In this document: one piece after another, positions 54,699-63,995 of the stretch
Layout: each line of letters begins with the position of its first letter
How positions within the stretch are numbered: position 1 is the first letter of the stretch
Source of the DNA: Rhynchopus sp. YZ270_cl-10
Lineage: Eukaryota; Euglenozoa; Diplonemea; Diplonemida; Diplonemidae
Direction of reading: 5' to 3'
Assembly (NCBI GenBank): GCA_964035575.1
Contig: OZ037837.1
Coordinates: 496,001-560,000, forward strand
DNA: 64,000 nt
Notes under the pieces: generated by a model
What the model saw: only the letters and a program-made list of their open reading frames with translations
The model's database searches: none
What the model was told of the DNA's origin: nothing
Position numbers and translations under genes: made by a program

Positions 54699-54927
54699 CG
54701 GACACGGAAATAGATACAGACCTAAACACCTTATACATATACTCGTGAGGAGTATCAGCGTGCCGTCAGGAACAAGACAACACATGGGAAGACTCACAAC
54801 ATCCGCTTTTATAGCAGCAATGGGAGGTTATCCCCCCGGGTGCATTGCTTCTCTTCATATTGTAATACCAGCAGGTGTGTGCCAGGAGAAGGATGGGTTT
54901 GTGCTGCATTAGAAAGGTTGTGCTGCT

Positions 54928-55110
54928 TTTATTTACTTCCTTCAAAACTTCACACAACAATGCTTTTGGTTTTTGAAGTGCCAGGTTCTACGCTATGCAC
55001 GGAACCACCCTGCACCTGTTTGCATCACCTGGAGAAACGTTGCGTGTCCTGATGTCGAAACTAGGGAAAGCTTTCTGATAAAAATAAGCGAACACAAAAA
55101 CCAGCGCGTG
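54928..55110. repeat. Dispersed repeat family A, copy 4
   Basis: The core is retained (GGAACCACCCTGCACCTG, GGAGAAACGTT), with a deletion between GGTTTTTG and AGTGCCAGG relative to copy 1. Confidence 0.7.
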
Positions 55111-55564
55111 TTGAAGTAAACAGGATAGGGGGGCTCCCTAAAAAGGAGTATTTTGGATAAAAAGGTTCAAAAAGCGCGGGGTTTCTGGGTCAAAAAAGAG
55201 GGGAAAAAGAGTGAGGGGAGTTGGGTCCAGTCATAGGGGGTATATTTTTTGGAAAATTCTTCAAAAAAACGACGATTTTTGCTGGGCACAATGCAAATTT
55301 CAGAAAAATCCCAATTTTCGACTGGTTGAGCAAAGTATGGCCCACCCACCCCGATTTTGTGTCAAAAACAGACTTCAGAATGTTTCTAGAAAGTATTACC
55401 CTTATCAGAGGGCGCAGTGTCCGACAAGGGTCACAGCCAGAACGCGATTTAATTGGGGTCAAACGCCGAAGGAAAAGGAAGCATGCAGTATGGCGAGAGA
55501 AAGCGGGTGACTGCCCTCACTATTTCACCGCATCTGCTAGGTAGGCCCCTCCAAATCGCCGCCG
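55111..55564. other. Intergenic region
   Basis: Holds a segment (55430-55505) homologous to 37630-37690 (AACGCCGAAGGAAAAG). Otherwise no gene seen. Confidence 0.5.
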
Positions 55565-56749
55565 TCACTGCGTTGGTGAGCCTTCCAGCGGTGGTGGACA
55601 GAGGCTCGTACGTGCTTCAACCTTTCTGGTGTAAATGTCGTTGCTGTAAGTAGTCAAATTCCGATGGCTGTCAAACATCTGCTGTTGAAGTTGCTGTTGC
55701 ATCTGTGGACTGCGCTGTGGAATCTGATGCTGAAGCTGCTGTTGAAGTTGTTGTTGATTCTGCTGTTGAAGCTGCTGTGGAATCTGCTGTTGCATCTGTG
55801 GACTGTGCTGTGGAAGCTTCTGTTGAAGCAGCTGTCGAAGTTGCTGTTGTTTCTGCTGTTGAAGCCGCTGTGGGATGTCCTGTGGAATCTGCAGTGGATG
55901 CTGCTGTGTACTCACCCGCATAACAAACACTGACTTCTGGGCAAGGGCATCATGCACGTTCGAAATAGGCAGCTTCAGGGAAAACGTTGCGTGTGGGTCT
56001 GCAGCACCCACAAGGCGGTGGCGGTCTCCACTCGCTGCCATGCTGTTGATGTTCCGCACAACGGCCTGCGACTCTGTGACCGCACGCAGCACCTGGTCGT
56101 CCCCAAGCTGGCACACCGCCTCGCACTCAGCAATCATGTGTCCTGCCTTCGCAACAAACGTCTTCAGCGCACACACCTCCCCTTCACGACTGAGTGCCTG
56201 TGTGAGGAAGCTCCGTGCCACCTCCTCCTCACACACGACTTCGCTGCGCGACACATCCTCACGCATCACGAGGTGCTCGACGTGTGTCTGCAGGAGAAGG
56301 TCTTTGTACCTGTCCTCTGTGTGTGGGAGTTCCTCAAGCACACGGCACTTCTTCTTTGCATCAGTCCGCTGTGCTGTCAGGTCTGCCACATGTGAGTGGA
56401 GGATGTCACGCTGGCGTTTCATGTAGTCCGTGATATACACTGTCTTGTGTCCCGTATGTCCGACGTACGCACAATGCATGCAGATCAACGCGTCTCCACA
56501 CGCAGGGTCTTCACAGACGAGGGACAGCTCTAGGCCTGGGTGATGTGCACACTTCGACGACGTCCCGTACGCAGTCACAGAAGCACGATGTGCCTCACGG
56601 TCACGTTTCCTTGGGTGGCAAGCATCGTAGCACGCAGGCTTGTCGCAGAAGAACATCTCCTTGCAGATCCCGCACTGCAGCTGTGCAGGCTTGTCACATA
56701 TCTCACAGCTCGGCATCTGTGGTGCGGTGGGCTGCGTGTCAGACCCCAT
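55565..56749 (-). CDS. B-box protein with a glutamine-rich tail in place of Ubl and LRR
   Basis: 394 residues from MGSDTQPTAP (56749). B-boxes and coiled coil match the paralogs closely (CEICDKPAQLQCGICKEMFF; CAHHPGLELSLVCEDPAC). Just after ISNVHDALAQKSVF, where the Ubl domain should begin, the sequence switches to a tract of about 80 residues rich in Gln, Pro and Leu (QQQLRQLLQQKLPQHSPQMQ and similar), followed by about 35 unrelated residues. The DNA underneath is a degenerate CTGTTG/CTGCTG tandem repeat (55680-55905). Q-rich tracts often drive oligomerisation or coiled-coil assembly. It could be a functional variant or a gene whose end was replaced by repeat expansion and an intergenic join. 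Confidence 0.8.
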   Translation of the reverse strand: MGSDTQPTAPQMPSCEICDKPAQLQCGICKEMFFCDKPACYDACHPRKRDREAHRASVTAYGTSSKCAHHPGLELSLVCEDPACGDALICMHCAYVGHTGHKTVYITDYMKRQRDILHSHVADLTAQRTDAKKKCRVLEELPHTEDRYKDLLLQTHVEHLVMREDVSRSEVVCEEEVARSFLTQALSREGEVCALKTFVAKAGHMIAECEAVCQLGDDQVLRAVTESQAVVRNINSMAASGDRHRLVGAADPHATFSLKLPISNVHDALAQKSVFVMRVSTQQHPLQIPQDIPQRLQQQKQQQLRQLLQQKLPQHSPQMQQQIPQQLQQQNQQQLQQQLQHQIPQRSPQMQQQLQQQMFDSHRNLTTYSNDIYTRKVEARTSLCPPPLEGSPTQ

Positions 56750-56979
56750 GTTGTGTGTTTCGAAGAGGTGGGAGGGTGCAGGGGTGTCTGGAAGGGGTTG
56801 GGTGGGTTGGGGTGAGCAAGGAAAAGGGGAATCTGGCCCGAAAATGTGAGGAAAACTGTTTGTAGGTCGGTTTTGACCCATTTTTCGGCCCAGGAAGCGC
56901 TGAGACGTCCAAATTAAAATTTTCCCACGATTGGCTCTCACCCTTGGAGCCAAACACATAAAATAATACCAAACATATC
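56750..56979. promoter_or_regulatory. Conserved divergent intergenic segment, copy 2
   Basis: The counterpart of 54120-54350, including GGTCGGTTTTGACCC and an ACATAAAATAATACCAAACA box just before the plus-strand ATG. Confidence 0.4.
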
Positions 56980-57276
56980 ATGGAACGTCATCCCGAGAAG
57001 CCAGGAGGCCAAATGTACTGTTGCCGACATGATCGAAATGGACACAGAAATATACAAGCCTCAAGGCTGAGAGGAAACAGAAGAAAGCGCTCACTCCAAG
57101 AGTACCGGCACCACCTTCTGCGGAAGCACTCCATGTACTGGGATGCCCAAGGTAAGGAGTATGGCGGATGGGCTCAGGGGTTGGCGATACTGCATGAAAT
57201 GCTGCCACACCACCCAGACATGAGCAAGGGTAAACCCAGATCACCTCCCATCCCAGCCAAAAATGGACCTTTCTAG
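56980..57276 (+). CDS. Unidentified plus-strand ORF, copy 2
   Basis: 98 residues, equal to the N-terminal part of copy 1 except for three substitutions; it stops after KNGPF. Downstream DNA continues to match copy 1 apart from an extra 50-55 bp (about 57300-57350). An overlapping frame at 57263-57493 (MDLSRDESSETSEDKK...) covers it. Either a small protein or the 5' exon of a spliced gene. Confidence 0.4.
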   Translation: MERHPEKPGGQMYCCRHDRNGHRNIQASRLRGNRRKRSLQEYRHHLLRKHSMYWDAQGKEYGGWAQGLAILHEMLPHHPDMSKGKPRSPPIPAKNGPF

Positions 57277-57493
57277 AGACGAAAGCTCCGAAACTTCAGA
57301 AGACAAAAAAATTGGTATAAGAACCACAAAGAACGACTTATCCGAAACGCGGTTGCACCAGCAACGAGGACGAGCAGATGACGGACACGGAAATAGATAC
57401 ACACCCAACCACCTTGTACATACATTCGTAATGAGTATCAGCGTGCCATCAGGAACAAGACAACACATGGGAAGACTAAATGTCAAGGGATAA

Positions 57494-58741
57494 AAATACG
57501 CCAACGTTCGTCCGCAACACTGTCAAGCTCCACGGGGCGTACGTACCTACGCATCTATCCCAAGACTGCTGCACTCTTGTCTCTGTTTTGCTCACCTTTC
57601 TTCTTTTTGTGCACCCCCCACCCAACCCATCACCCTCGACACAACCCTTAATGCGCGGAGCGAGCTGTCCGAGGGTGACTCAAACGGGTCAGAGTCGTCC
57701 GAGGGGAGCATGTGGAAAGTATGCCTAGTCCCTGCGTAGCTAGGGGTATACTGCTAAAGAAGAGGTCAAAAAAATCGCTTCGCTTTCTTTTTCGCAGGTT
57801 TATTGTAACATAGGGGCAAGAGGGTGGGAGGGAGGGAGGGAGATACAAATGTGAAGCTAGCTTCAACGTCAATGTTTTTTTTCTTTTCTTTTTTTTTTTT
57901 GGGGGGGGGGCTCGGAATAGGATCTCATCAGGAGGAGAAAAGACGTATATTTTATGACCACGCAGGGCCGTATGGGGGATAGGTCCTGTGGCCACAACAA
58001 ATAAACACAAAAAAGATTGGGTCTTTTGTCTGTGCGCTCAAAGCCGGGAAACAAAAAGGTGAAAATAAAAAATTGTGTTCAACTGAAGTACGGTTGTGGT
58101 TAATTGAGTACTCAAAGAAAACAAGCAAGGTTCTGTCTTTTTCAATCCGTTTTGTTTGCCCGCAGCGCTGCCTCAATATTGTTAGAATTGACAACAAGTT
58201 GTGTTATCAAAAAAAAGTGGCGAGTTTTTCTTCATCCCTTTTACTGGGGGGGGGCGAATAGAAGACCCCCCCCTTGTATTCACCATGTCAGCGCTTTTTT
58301 TAGGGGGGTTTTCAAACATAAAATTATTCGATAAATATTTTATGGTCCGTTGAATACAAGACCCTTTTAGGATTTAGCATAGCGTAAAAAATTAATTTTG
58401 TTACAGTATGCTAAATACAAGACCCTACTAGGGTCTAGTATGCTACACGCAAGCCCACTAGGGTCTTCTATTCTAAAATATATTTTATGAAAACGGCCAA
58501 AAAAAAAGGGGTCTTCTATTCGGCGGGGTCTTGTATTCGGCAGGGGTCTTCTATTCGCCCCCCCCCCCAGTAACAAACCACAGTTGCTATATTTTTCTAT
58601 TTTGTTTGATGCTATTTTTTCTTCTTCTTCTTTCAAAAAACGGCAAAACGGCCCATCTCAAACACGCCATTTTTTCATTTTTACCCTTTTCTTTTTTCCT
58701 TTTTTTCCCCTTCAATTTAGTGCTTTTCCCCCTTCCTTTCT
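57494..58741. other. Intergenic region with repeat and small TIR element
   Basis: 57545-57655 repeats 15444-15560. A TIR element occupies 58242-58572. The rest is AT-rich with homopolymers. No gene recognised. Confidence 0.55.
58242..58572. mobile_element. 331-bp TIR element (TACTGGGGG... ends)
   Basis: Inverted ends TACTGGGGG...GGCGAATAGAAGACCCC; TA sits at both borders. Internal TTGTATTC/ATACAAGACCC motifs are repeated in both directions. Related to the CAGGGGG element at 27899. Non-coding, MITE-like. Confidence 0.75.
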
Positions 58742-59566
58742 TTATGTAAACTTCGGCGATCTTCTGCTCAGTTCGTTTAGAGGATTCGCAGACGGATTTT
58801 TTGGGATAGCCGGCGGCGACCCAGCAAAACGCCTATTCCCGTCTGGACTATAGGAAGGGGCGAGCTCGAACCCTTCGTTGTGCCCTACTGGGGTGGGGGG
58901 CTGGAGCGAGGCTTCGTACACCGACGCATCTCTTGCCGCGAGGATGGCGCTGCGCATATCCGTAGGCTGCGACACCTCGACCTGCACAGTGGTCTCTCTC
59001 TTAGCATGAATCGAGTGTAACACACTGTACAGCACCTCCGTGTTTGGCACACGGTACCCATCTATGGACTCCACTATCATCCCCAACGTCATCCCCGCCA
59101 GCTCCCCGGGGCCCCCTTCGCGCATGTTTGTTACAATCATTTTCGCATCTGGTGTATTCTGGCCAAGAACGATACCGAGGTCGTCGCCAGGGTGTTTCAA
59201 ACGTAGTGTGTAGGTGACAGGCATGGGGCCAGAGATGAGGCAGTCTGCTTCGTAGTGGCCACGACTGCCGCATCGGCGGCAAAGAGGAGAAGGGCATTGG
59301 GTTGCGCTGTGGCCGATCCCACCACAGACACTGCAGCCCAGCGTTTGTCTTCTTCTGCAAGCAGTGCATATAGCCGGGGATTGGCAGTCTGCTGCAGTAT
59401 GGCCACGTCCACTGCAGTTCAGACATACTCCTTCATACCCACGCCGTGTGTCCGACACCGTCGCAGGCCATGACCCCATTGTAACATACTCACCGCAGAC
59501 ACAACAGCTGGTCTGGTGCTTTCTGCTTCGATTCAGCAGGCTTGAGCTGTTTCGGGTGCCCCACAT
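58742..59566 (-). CDS. Zinc-knuckle and PDZ domain protein
   Basis: 274 residues. The N-terminal half has four Cys pairs and three CCHC knuckles (CLNCSGRGHTAADC, CSVCGGIGHSATQC, CRRCGSRGHYEADC), which typically bind single-stranded nucleic acid. Residues about 115-205 form a PDZ fold: LRLKHPGDDLGIVLGQ as the carboxylate loop, then GGPGELAGMTLGMIVESIDG. The tail is Ser/Pro-rich. CCHC plus PDZ is an unusual pairing; it could tether an RNA or DNA to a membrane or scaffold partner. The Met at 59566 lies three bases from an 18-bp palindrome. CCHC knuckles also occur in retroelement Gag proteins, but no other such part is nearby, so a host gene is favoured. Confidence 0.82.
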   Translation of the reverse strand: MWGTRNSSSLLNRSRKHQTSCCVCGEYVTMGSWPATVSDTRRGYEGVCLNCSGRGHTAADCQSPAICTACRRRQTLGCSVCGGIGHSATQCPSPLCRRCGSRGHYEADCLISGPMPVTYTLRLKHPGDDLGIVLGQNTPDAKMIVTNMREGGPGELAGMTLGMIVESIDGYRVPNTEVLYSVLHSIHAKRETTVQVEVSQPTDMRSAILAARDASVYEASLQPPTPVGHNEGFELAPSYSPDGNRRFAGSPPAIPKNPSANPLNELSRRSPKFT

Positions 59567-59568
59567 TA

Positions 59569-59586
59569 TGAAGTAAATTTACTTCA
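59569..59586. promoter_or_regulatory. Perfect 18-bp palindrome at the PDZ gene start
   Basis: TGAAGTAAATTTACTTCA ends 3 bp before the ATG. It could be an operator-like site or a hairpin in the 5' leader. Confidence 0.35.
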
Positions 59587-60100
59587 CAAATTGAACCCTT
59601 TTTTGGGGAGGTAAGGTGGGGTGAGTGGGGTGAGGGGTGGGGAGGAGATAGAAGGAGTAAAAGTGGTCGTTGTTTTTAGAAATGCAAATCTTAACGTACA
59701 CTCTCTGTTGATTCTAAAACGGGGGAGGGTAAAAAAGCGCGAAAGGTAAATTGGGGAAGAGGTTGAAAAGTTGGAACGCTTCCTCACCCCAGATCACACT
59801 TTTTTTTCGAAAAAATAAATATAACTCCTCTCGAAATTGTTCAAGATTGAACTGAGAGAAAGAAGAAACCCCAAACCCTCCCAGACCAAACGGTCTAACC
59901 TGTTGTATTGACATAGTGTGGGGAGAATGAGGAGCACAAGAATCGTCTTCGCGCATACTAAAAGATTTCCTACGATATGTCACAAGTGTCATGTCACCGA
60001 AAAAAAAATATTGTTACGCATCCACTCGTTTGGATAAAGAAAACCAGAGACGAAAGGGGGTTTGGGGGGGAGAGTTTAATTCTTGAACGCATCCCCACAC
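59587..60100. repeat. Intergenic region carrying repeat family D, copy 3
   Basis: 59688-59800 and 59818-59902 match the two blocks at 43.55-43.90 kb. No gene recognised. Confidence 0.65.
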
Positions 60101-61525
60101 TCAGTCACACATATTATTATTGCAAGGGCTGAATTGGTCGTCAATGATGTGCACCCGCAGAGGAACCCCAATCGCAGTCACAGCTGCTAATCCCTTAAGA
60201 TCAACTGTCGACAACGATGTACACTTAAAGAGGAACCCGCTACCAATCGAGGTGACACCATGTAATCCGCTCAAATCAACTTTGGTCAAAACTGTGCAGT
60301 CACAAAGAAATATACTCCCTATCACAGTCACAGCAGACGCATGACTGATATCAATGCACGTCACTTCCGTATCCGAGAAGAAGCAGTCTGTAATCGCAGT
60401 CGCAGCTCCTGCCTTGCTTTTGAAAGTGTTGTCTCACACAACGCACGAAGTGCTGCAATGGCATCCTGCTTCCTCCTCTCTGTCTTGGAATGCGTTACAA
60501 CAACCCTGTGACCCCTCAGCTGCACCACGTCCCCTCCTTCTGCAATCATTTCATCTCTGAAAGTCATGTCGAAGCAGCCTTCACGCAACCCCACTGCAGA
60601 CGCCACCTTCCGCCGCAAGTCCCTGTACGTGTCATCCACACTCACATCAATCTCGTGTTCCGCTTTATCCAACCCCTGCACACGTACAGGCACAAAAAGC
60701 GCAGACCTCAAGGTGAGGGCATCGTGCACATTACAAATAGGTAACTTCAGGGAAAACGTTGCGTGTGGGTCTGCAGCACCCACAAAGCGGTGGCGGTCTC
60801 CACTCGCTGCCATGCTGTTGATGTTCCGCACAACGGCCTGCGACTCTGTGACCGCACGCAGCACCTGGTCGTCCCCAAGCTGGCACACCGCCTCGCACTC
60901 AGCAATCATGTGTCCTGCCTTCGCAACAAACGTCTTCAGCGCACACACCTCCCCTTCACGACTGAGTGCCTGTGTGAGGAAGCTCCGTGCCACCTCCTCC
61001 TCACACACGACTTCGCTGCGCGACACATCCTCACGCATCACAAGGTGCCCGATGTGTGTCTGCAGGAGAAGGTCTTTGTACCTGCCTTCTGTGGGTGGGA
61101 GTTCCTCAAGAACGCGGCACTTCTCCTCTGCATCAGTCCGCTGTGCTGTCAGGTCTGCCACGTGTGAGTGGAGGATGTCACGCTGGCGTTTCATGTAGTC
61201 CGTGATGTCAACTGTCTCGTGTCCCACATGTGTATCGCACTTGTCACAGCGAGTGCAGATCAACGCGTCTCCATATGCAGGGTGCACACAAATGAGGCAC
61301 AGCTCTTGGCCTGGGTGATGTGCACACTTCGACGACGTCCCGTACGCAGTCACAGAAGCGAGATGTGTCTCACGGTCACGTTTCCTTGGGTGGAAAGCAT
61401 CGTAGCATGCAGGTGTGTCACAGAAGAACAGCTCTGTGCAGATCCCGCACTGCAGCTGTGCAGGCGCGTCACAGTTCTCACAGTTGGGTATCTGTGGTGC
61501 GGTGGGCTGTGTGTCAAGACACCAT
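60101..61525 (-). pseudogene. B-box/Ubl/LRR gene, decayed copy
   Basis: Collinear with the functional paralogs but with several lesions. An extra base two codons after the family ATG (61525) closes the frame at once. One ligand in each B-box is lost (ACYDAFHP; VHPAYGD, where paralogs have Cys). About 60 bp are missing between the Ubl and LRR parts, so the upstream frame ends at 60361 (RLRLQTASSRIRK). The LRR block (60101-60364) has only an entry unit and two repeats and ends abruptly (VHIIDDQFSPCNNN). The coiled coil and Ubl are otherwise well kept (VQGLDKAEHEIDVSVDDTY), so decay is recent. Confidence 0.85.
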
Positions 61526-61559
61526 GTTGTGTGTTTCGAAGAGGTGGGAGGGTGCAGGG

Positions 61560-63023
61560 GTTTCTGGAAGGGGTTGGGTGTGACTTATTGATGATGGGAA
61601 ACAGGAGGAAGGCGTTCCTCCATCACAGCGTGGACTCTCAACGAAGATGCCAACGGACGGCGCAACTAAGTTTTGCTGAAAAACTCACTTGCCATGCGTC
61701 AGCGCATGCCAGCAAGCTGTGGCAGCAACGTACATCGCTTGCCGCCACTATTGTGGCATCACAGGACCTGTCACACCGCGATGTGTCAGCTGACACCTTC
61801 GTCAGCGAGCGTCTCAAAGGCGCGACCTGAAGACCGCAGTGACGGCCATGCCGCTAACAAAAAGCGGATGAACAAACTGCTATTTCAGCTATGTATGATA
61901 TCCTCAACCCTGTCTCCCACGCCGCGGAGCTGGAGGTAGCTGAGGCTGACACCACCCGCATCCCCTTACACCTTCTGACATCGCTTCCTGGGACACCCTT
62001 TGGAAGGGTTTTAGAAGGCGGTAGTGGGTGCGGCAGCAGGAATCAAGAGAGATTCTTTGAAATGCTTCCGCGAGCAGTGTCGGGTGAGGGGCTTGAAAGC
62101 TGATGACACAAAGTCGGGTCATTTGCAAAGGATGAAGAAGGAGGATGGCATCAAGGATTCTGACGAAAGCGAAGCCGAAAAGGCTGAAGAGACTACAGAG
62201 GGTGATGAGGATGGAGAGAGCGACTCATCGGAGCCATCTGTTCCGCATCAGCCTAGACTAGGCTTAGTCTTATGAATGTCATGTGTAGCTTGCTTCTTAA
62301 ATGCTGTTATTTATGCATTATTTGCATGTGATGCCTTCAGAGAAGAAATAGCACAACACGAGGAGGACTTCTATGCATGATCAGTTGAAAGCACTACTTG
62401 CCACGTTGGAGGCAGCGCGACGCAGGGGGAAGTGGCAGTGGAGCAGTGGAAATGAGAGAAAAAGGGGAGCTTTTTTATTGAGTATTTGAACGAGTATTGA
62501 ACAGAAAAATCAAAAACACACTAAAACACTACGGTGGTGTGGCTGAAACACTTTTTTATTTGGGGGGGGGGGGGGGGGGGCTCTGAGGAGGCAAAGTGAC
62601 CCTCCGAGAGCCTTGTCGGCCTTTGAATAATAGTCACTAGTTTCGTTATTTACTGTTCAACGCAAAGCAGGAAACAGACGCAACAACATGAGGTGGTGCA
62701 AACAGTACACGACAGCACACAACAGTGGTTGTCAAAGGTAGGTGCCTTCTGGGAACACAAGCAGGAGGAAAGGCTACGTGGTGCCACACACGGCATGCAC
62801 ACCTGGGGTTAGAGGTACTCGCGCCTTCCCACGCCATTGACGGTAGTTGTGTTTCACGTGTGCAAAAGCCACTGCGGAACGGTGCGGTCTCCATTGCCAA
62901 CCCACCACAACGAGAGACATGTGCTATCTATCTTTGCGTATCTTCCCGCTTGGAGTTACACAGGCAAGGTGCAGGAAAAGGGAAGCAAAAGTAGATGGGC
63001 ACCTTTCCGTTGTGGAAGTGGGT
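61560..63023. other. Intergenic, partly coding-like region
   Basis: 61560-62275 is GC-richer, and a plus-strand frame ends in a Lys/Glu-rich tail (62024-62275, ...GIKDSDESEAEKAEETTEGD). Upstream stops interrupt it; it could be the end of a decayed gene or transposase. A TGGTGTGGCTGAAA motif lies at 62534, followed by a G-run (about 62561-62580). 62646-62900 has a minus-strand frame without recognisable features. Confidence 0.4.
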
Positions 63024-63995
63024 TCAAGACAGTTGTGTCGTGTCGACAACATTCACACCGTCATCCCCTCCGTACATCACCACACCACCACAGCTGCTGA
63101 TTGCAATACCGTAAGAAGAATGGCTCTCGCTTGCACGACACGGCAGTTCCCTCTGTTCCCCTGTTGAGATGGACCACACGCACAAAGACTCTGAATCGGG
63201 CGCGTAGACAGCAACAATGTCGTCGGACACAGCCATGTCAGTCCAGAAGTTTTCAGAGTCATCTTCAAATACACGTTCACCTGTTTCAATGTCCCAGACG
63301 AGTACGCAGTCTGGGCCACACCCTGCAATGAAACGCTGGTTTGGTGTCAGTGCTATATAAGCACTGCGAGTAGGGAACGTAAGGCCAAGCACCTCGACCC
63401 CTGTCGTGTAGTCCCATACGGTGAGTAGGTTGCTGTTCTTCCCAAACATCGCCACCCTGTCGCCTGCCACAAGCATGACGTACTCGCACTGCACAATGTG
63501 GTCCCATTCATGCACAACAACGCCTGTTGCAATGTCCCACACCTGCAAACCCTTGCTGCCACACGACAACAGCTTTGTTCCACAAGGTGACCATGCCGTG
63601 GTCCTCGTCTCATCACCATCTGGAAGTTCTTCTAAAGAGTGCTCCAGTGCACCTGTCCTCACGTCATGAACTTCAGCACACTGCGTGTCCTCGTTGACAC
63701 ATGAGATCCACTCACTGCACGGTGAGAAGGCTGGGTTGCTATTATGCTGGCACCGGAAGTGGCACTGACGCTCATGTGTTTCTGTGTCGAAGATGGACAG
63801 ACCCTCCTCACGCCACATCACTGCAAGGTACCTATCACACGGGGAGAGTGTGAGCGAGAATGTATCATCCACACGTGGTATCACCCCAGGAGTGATGTTG
63901 GCTCCAGTGCAGTACAGCTCAACGGCACACCCCTCATCCATCACCGTATCGCAGATGCGCAAGTCGTCGTTCCCGATGTCGCCACCGCCTCTCAT
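63024..63995 (-). CDS. WD-repeat protein, 5' end probably beyond the window
   Basis: At least 323 residues of beta-propeller. About seven blades are visible, for example YLAVMWREEGLSIFDTETHE, LLSCGSKGLQVWDIATG, NLLTVWDYTTGVEV, CVLVWDIETGERVF and LCVWSISTGEQREL. It ends DGVNVVDTTQLS. WD propellers are interaction platforms; no enzymatic domain is visible. By analogy with the 44.55-kb gene a ubiquitin-like N-terminus may lie outside the window. The ATG at 63995 is five bases from the edge, so the true start is unknown. Sequence similarity to the 44.55-kb propeller is low, so it is not a recent duplicate. Confidence 0.8.
   Translation of the reverse strand: MRGGGDIGNDDLRICDTVMDEGCAVELYCTGANITPGVIPRVDDTFSLTLSPCDRYLAVMWREEGLSIFDTETHERQCHFRCQHNSNPAFSPCSEWISCVNEDTQCAEVHDVRTGALEHSLEELPDGDETRTTAWSPCGTKLLSCGSKGLQVWDIATGVVVHEWDHIVQCEYVMLVAGDRVAMFGKNSNLLTVWDYTTGVEVLGLTFPTRSAYIALTPNQRFIAGCGPDCVLVWDIETGERVFEDDSENFWTDMAVSDDIVAVYAPDSESLCVWSISTGEQRELPCRASESHSSYGIAISSCGGVVMYGGDDGVNVVDTTQLS

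Noticed and set aside
58742-59566. Zinc-knuckle gene as a retroelement Gag remnant
   Set aside because: It carries a PDZ domain and an intact frame, with no polymerase, integrase or terminal repeats nearby.
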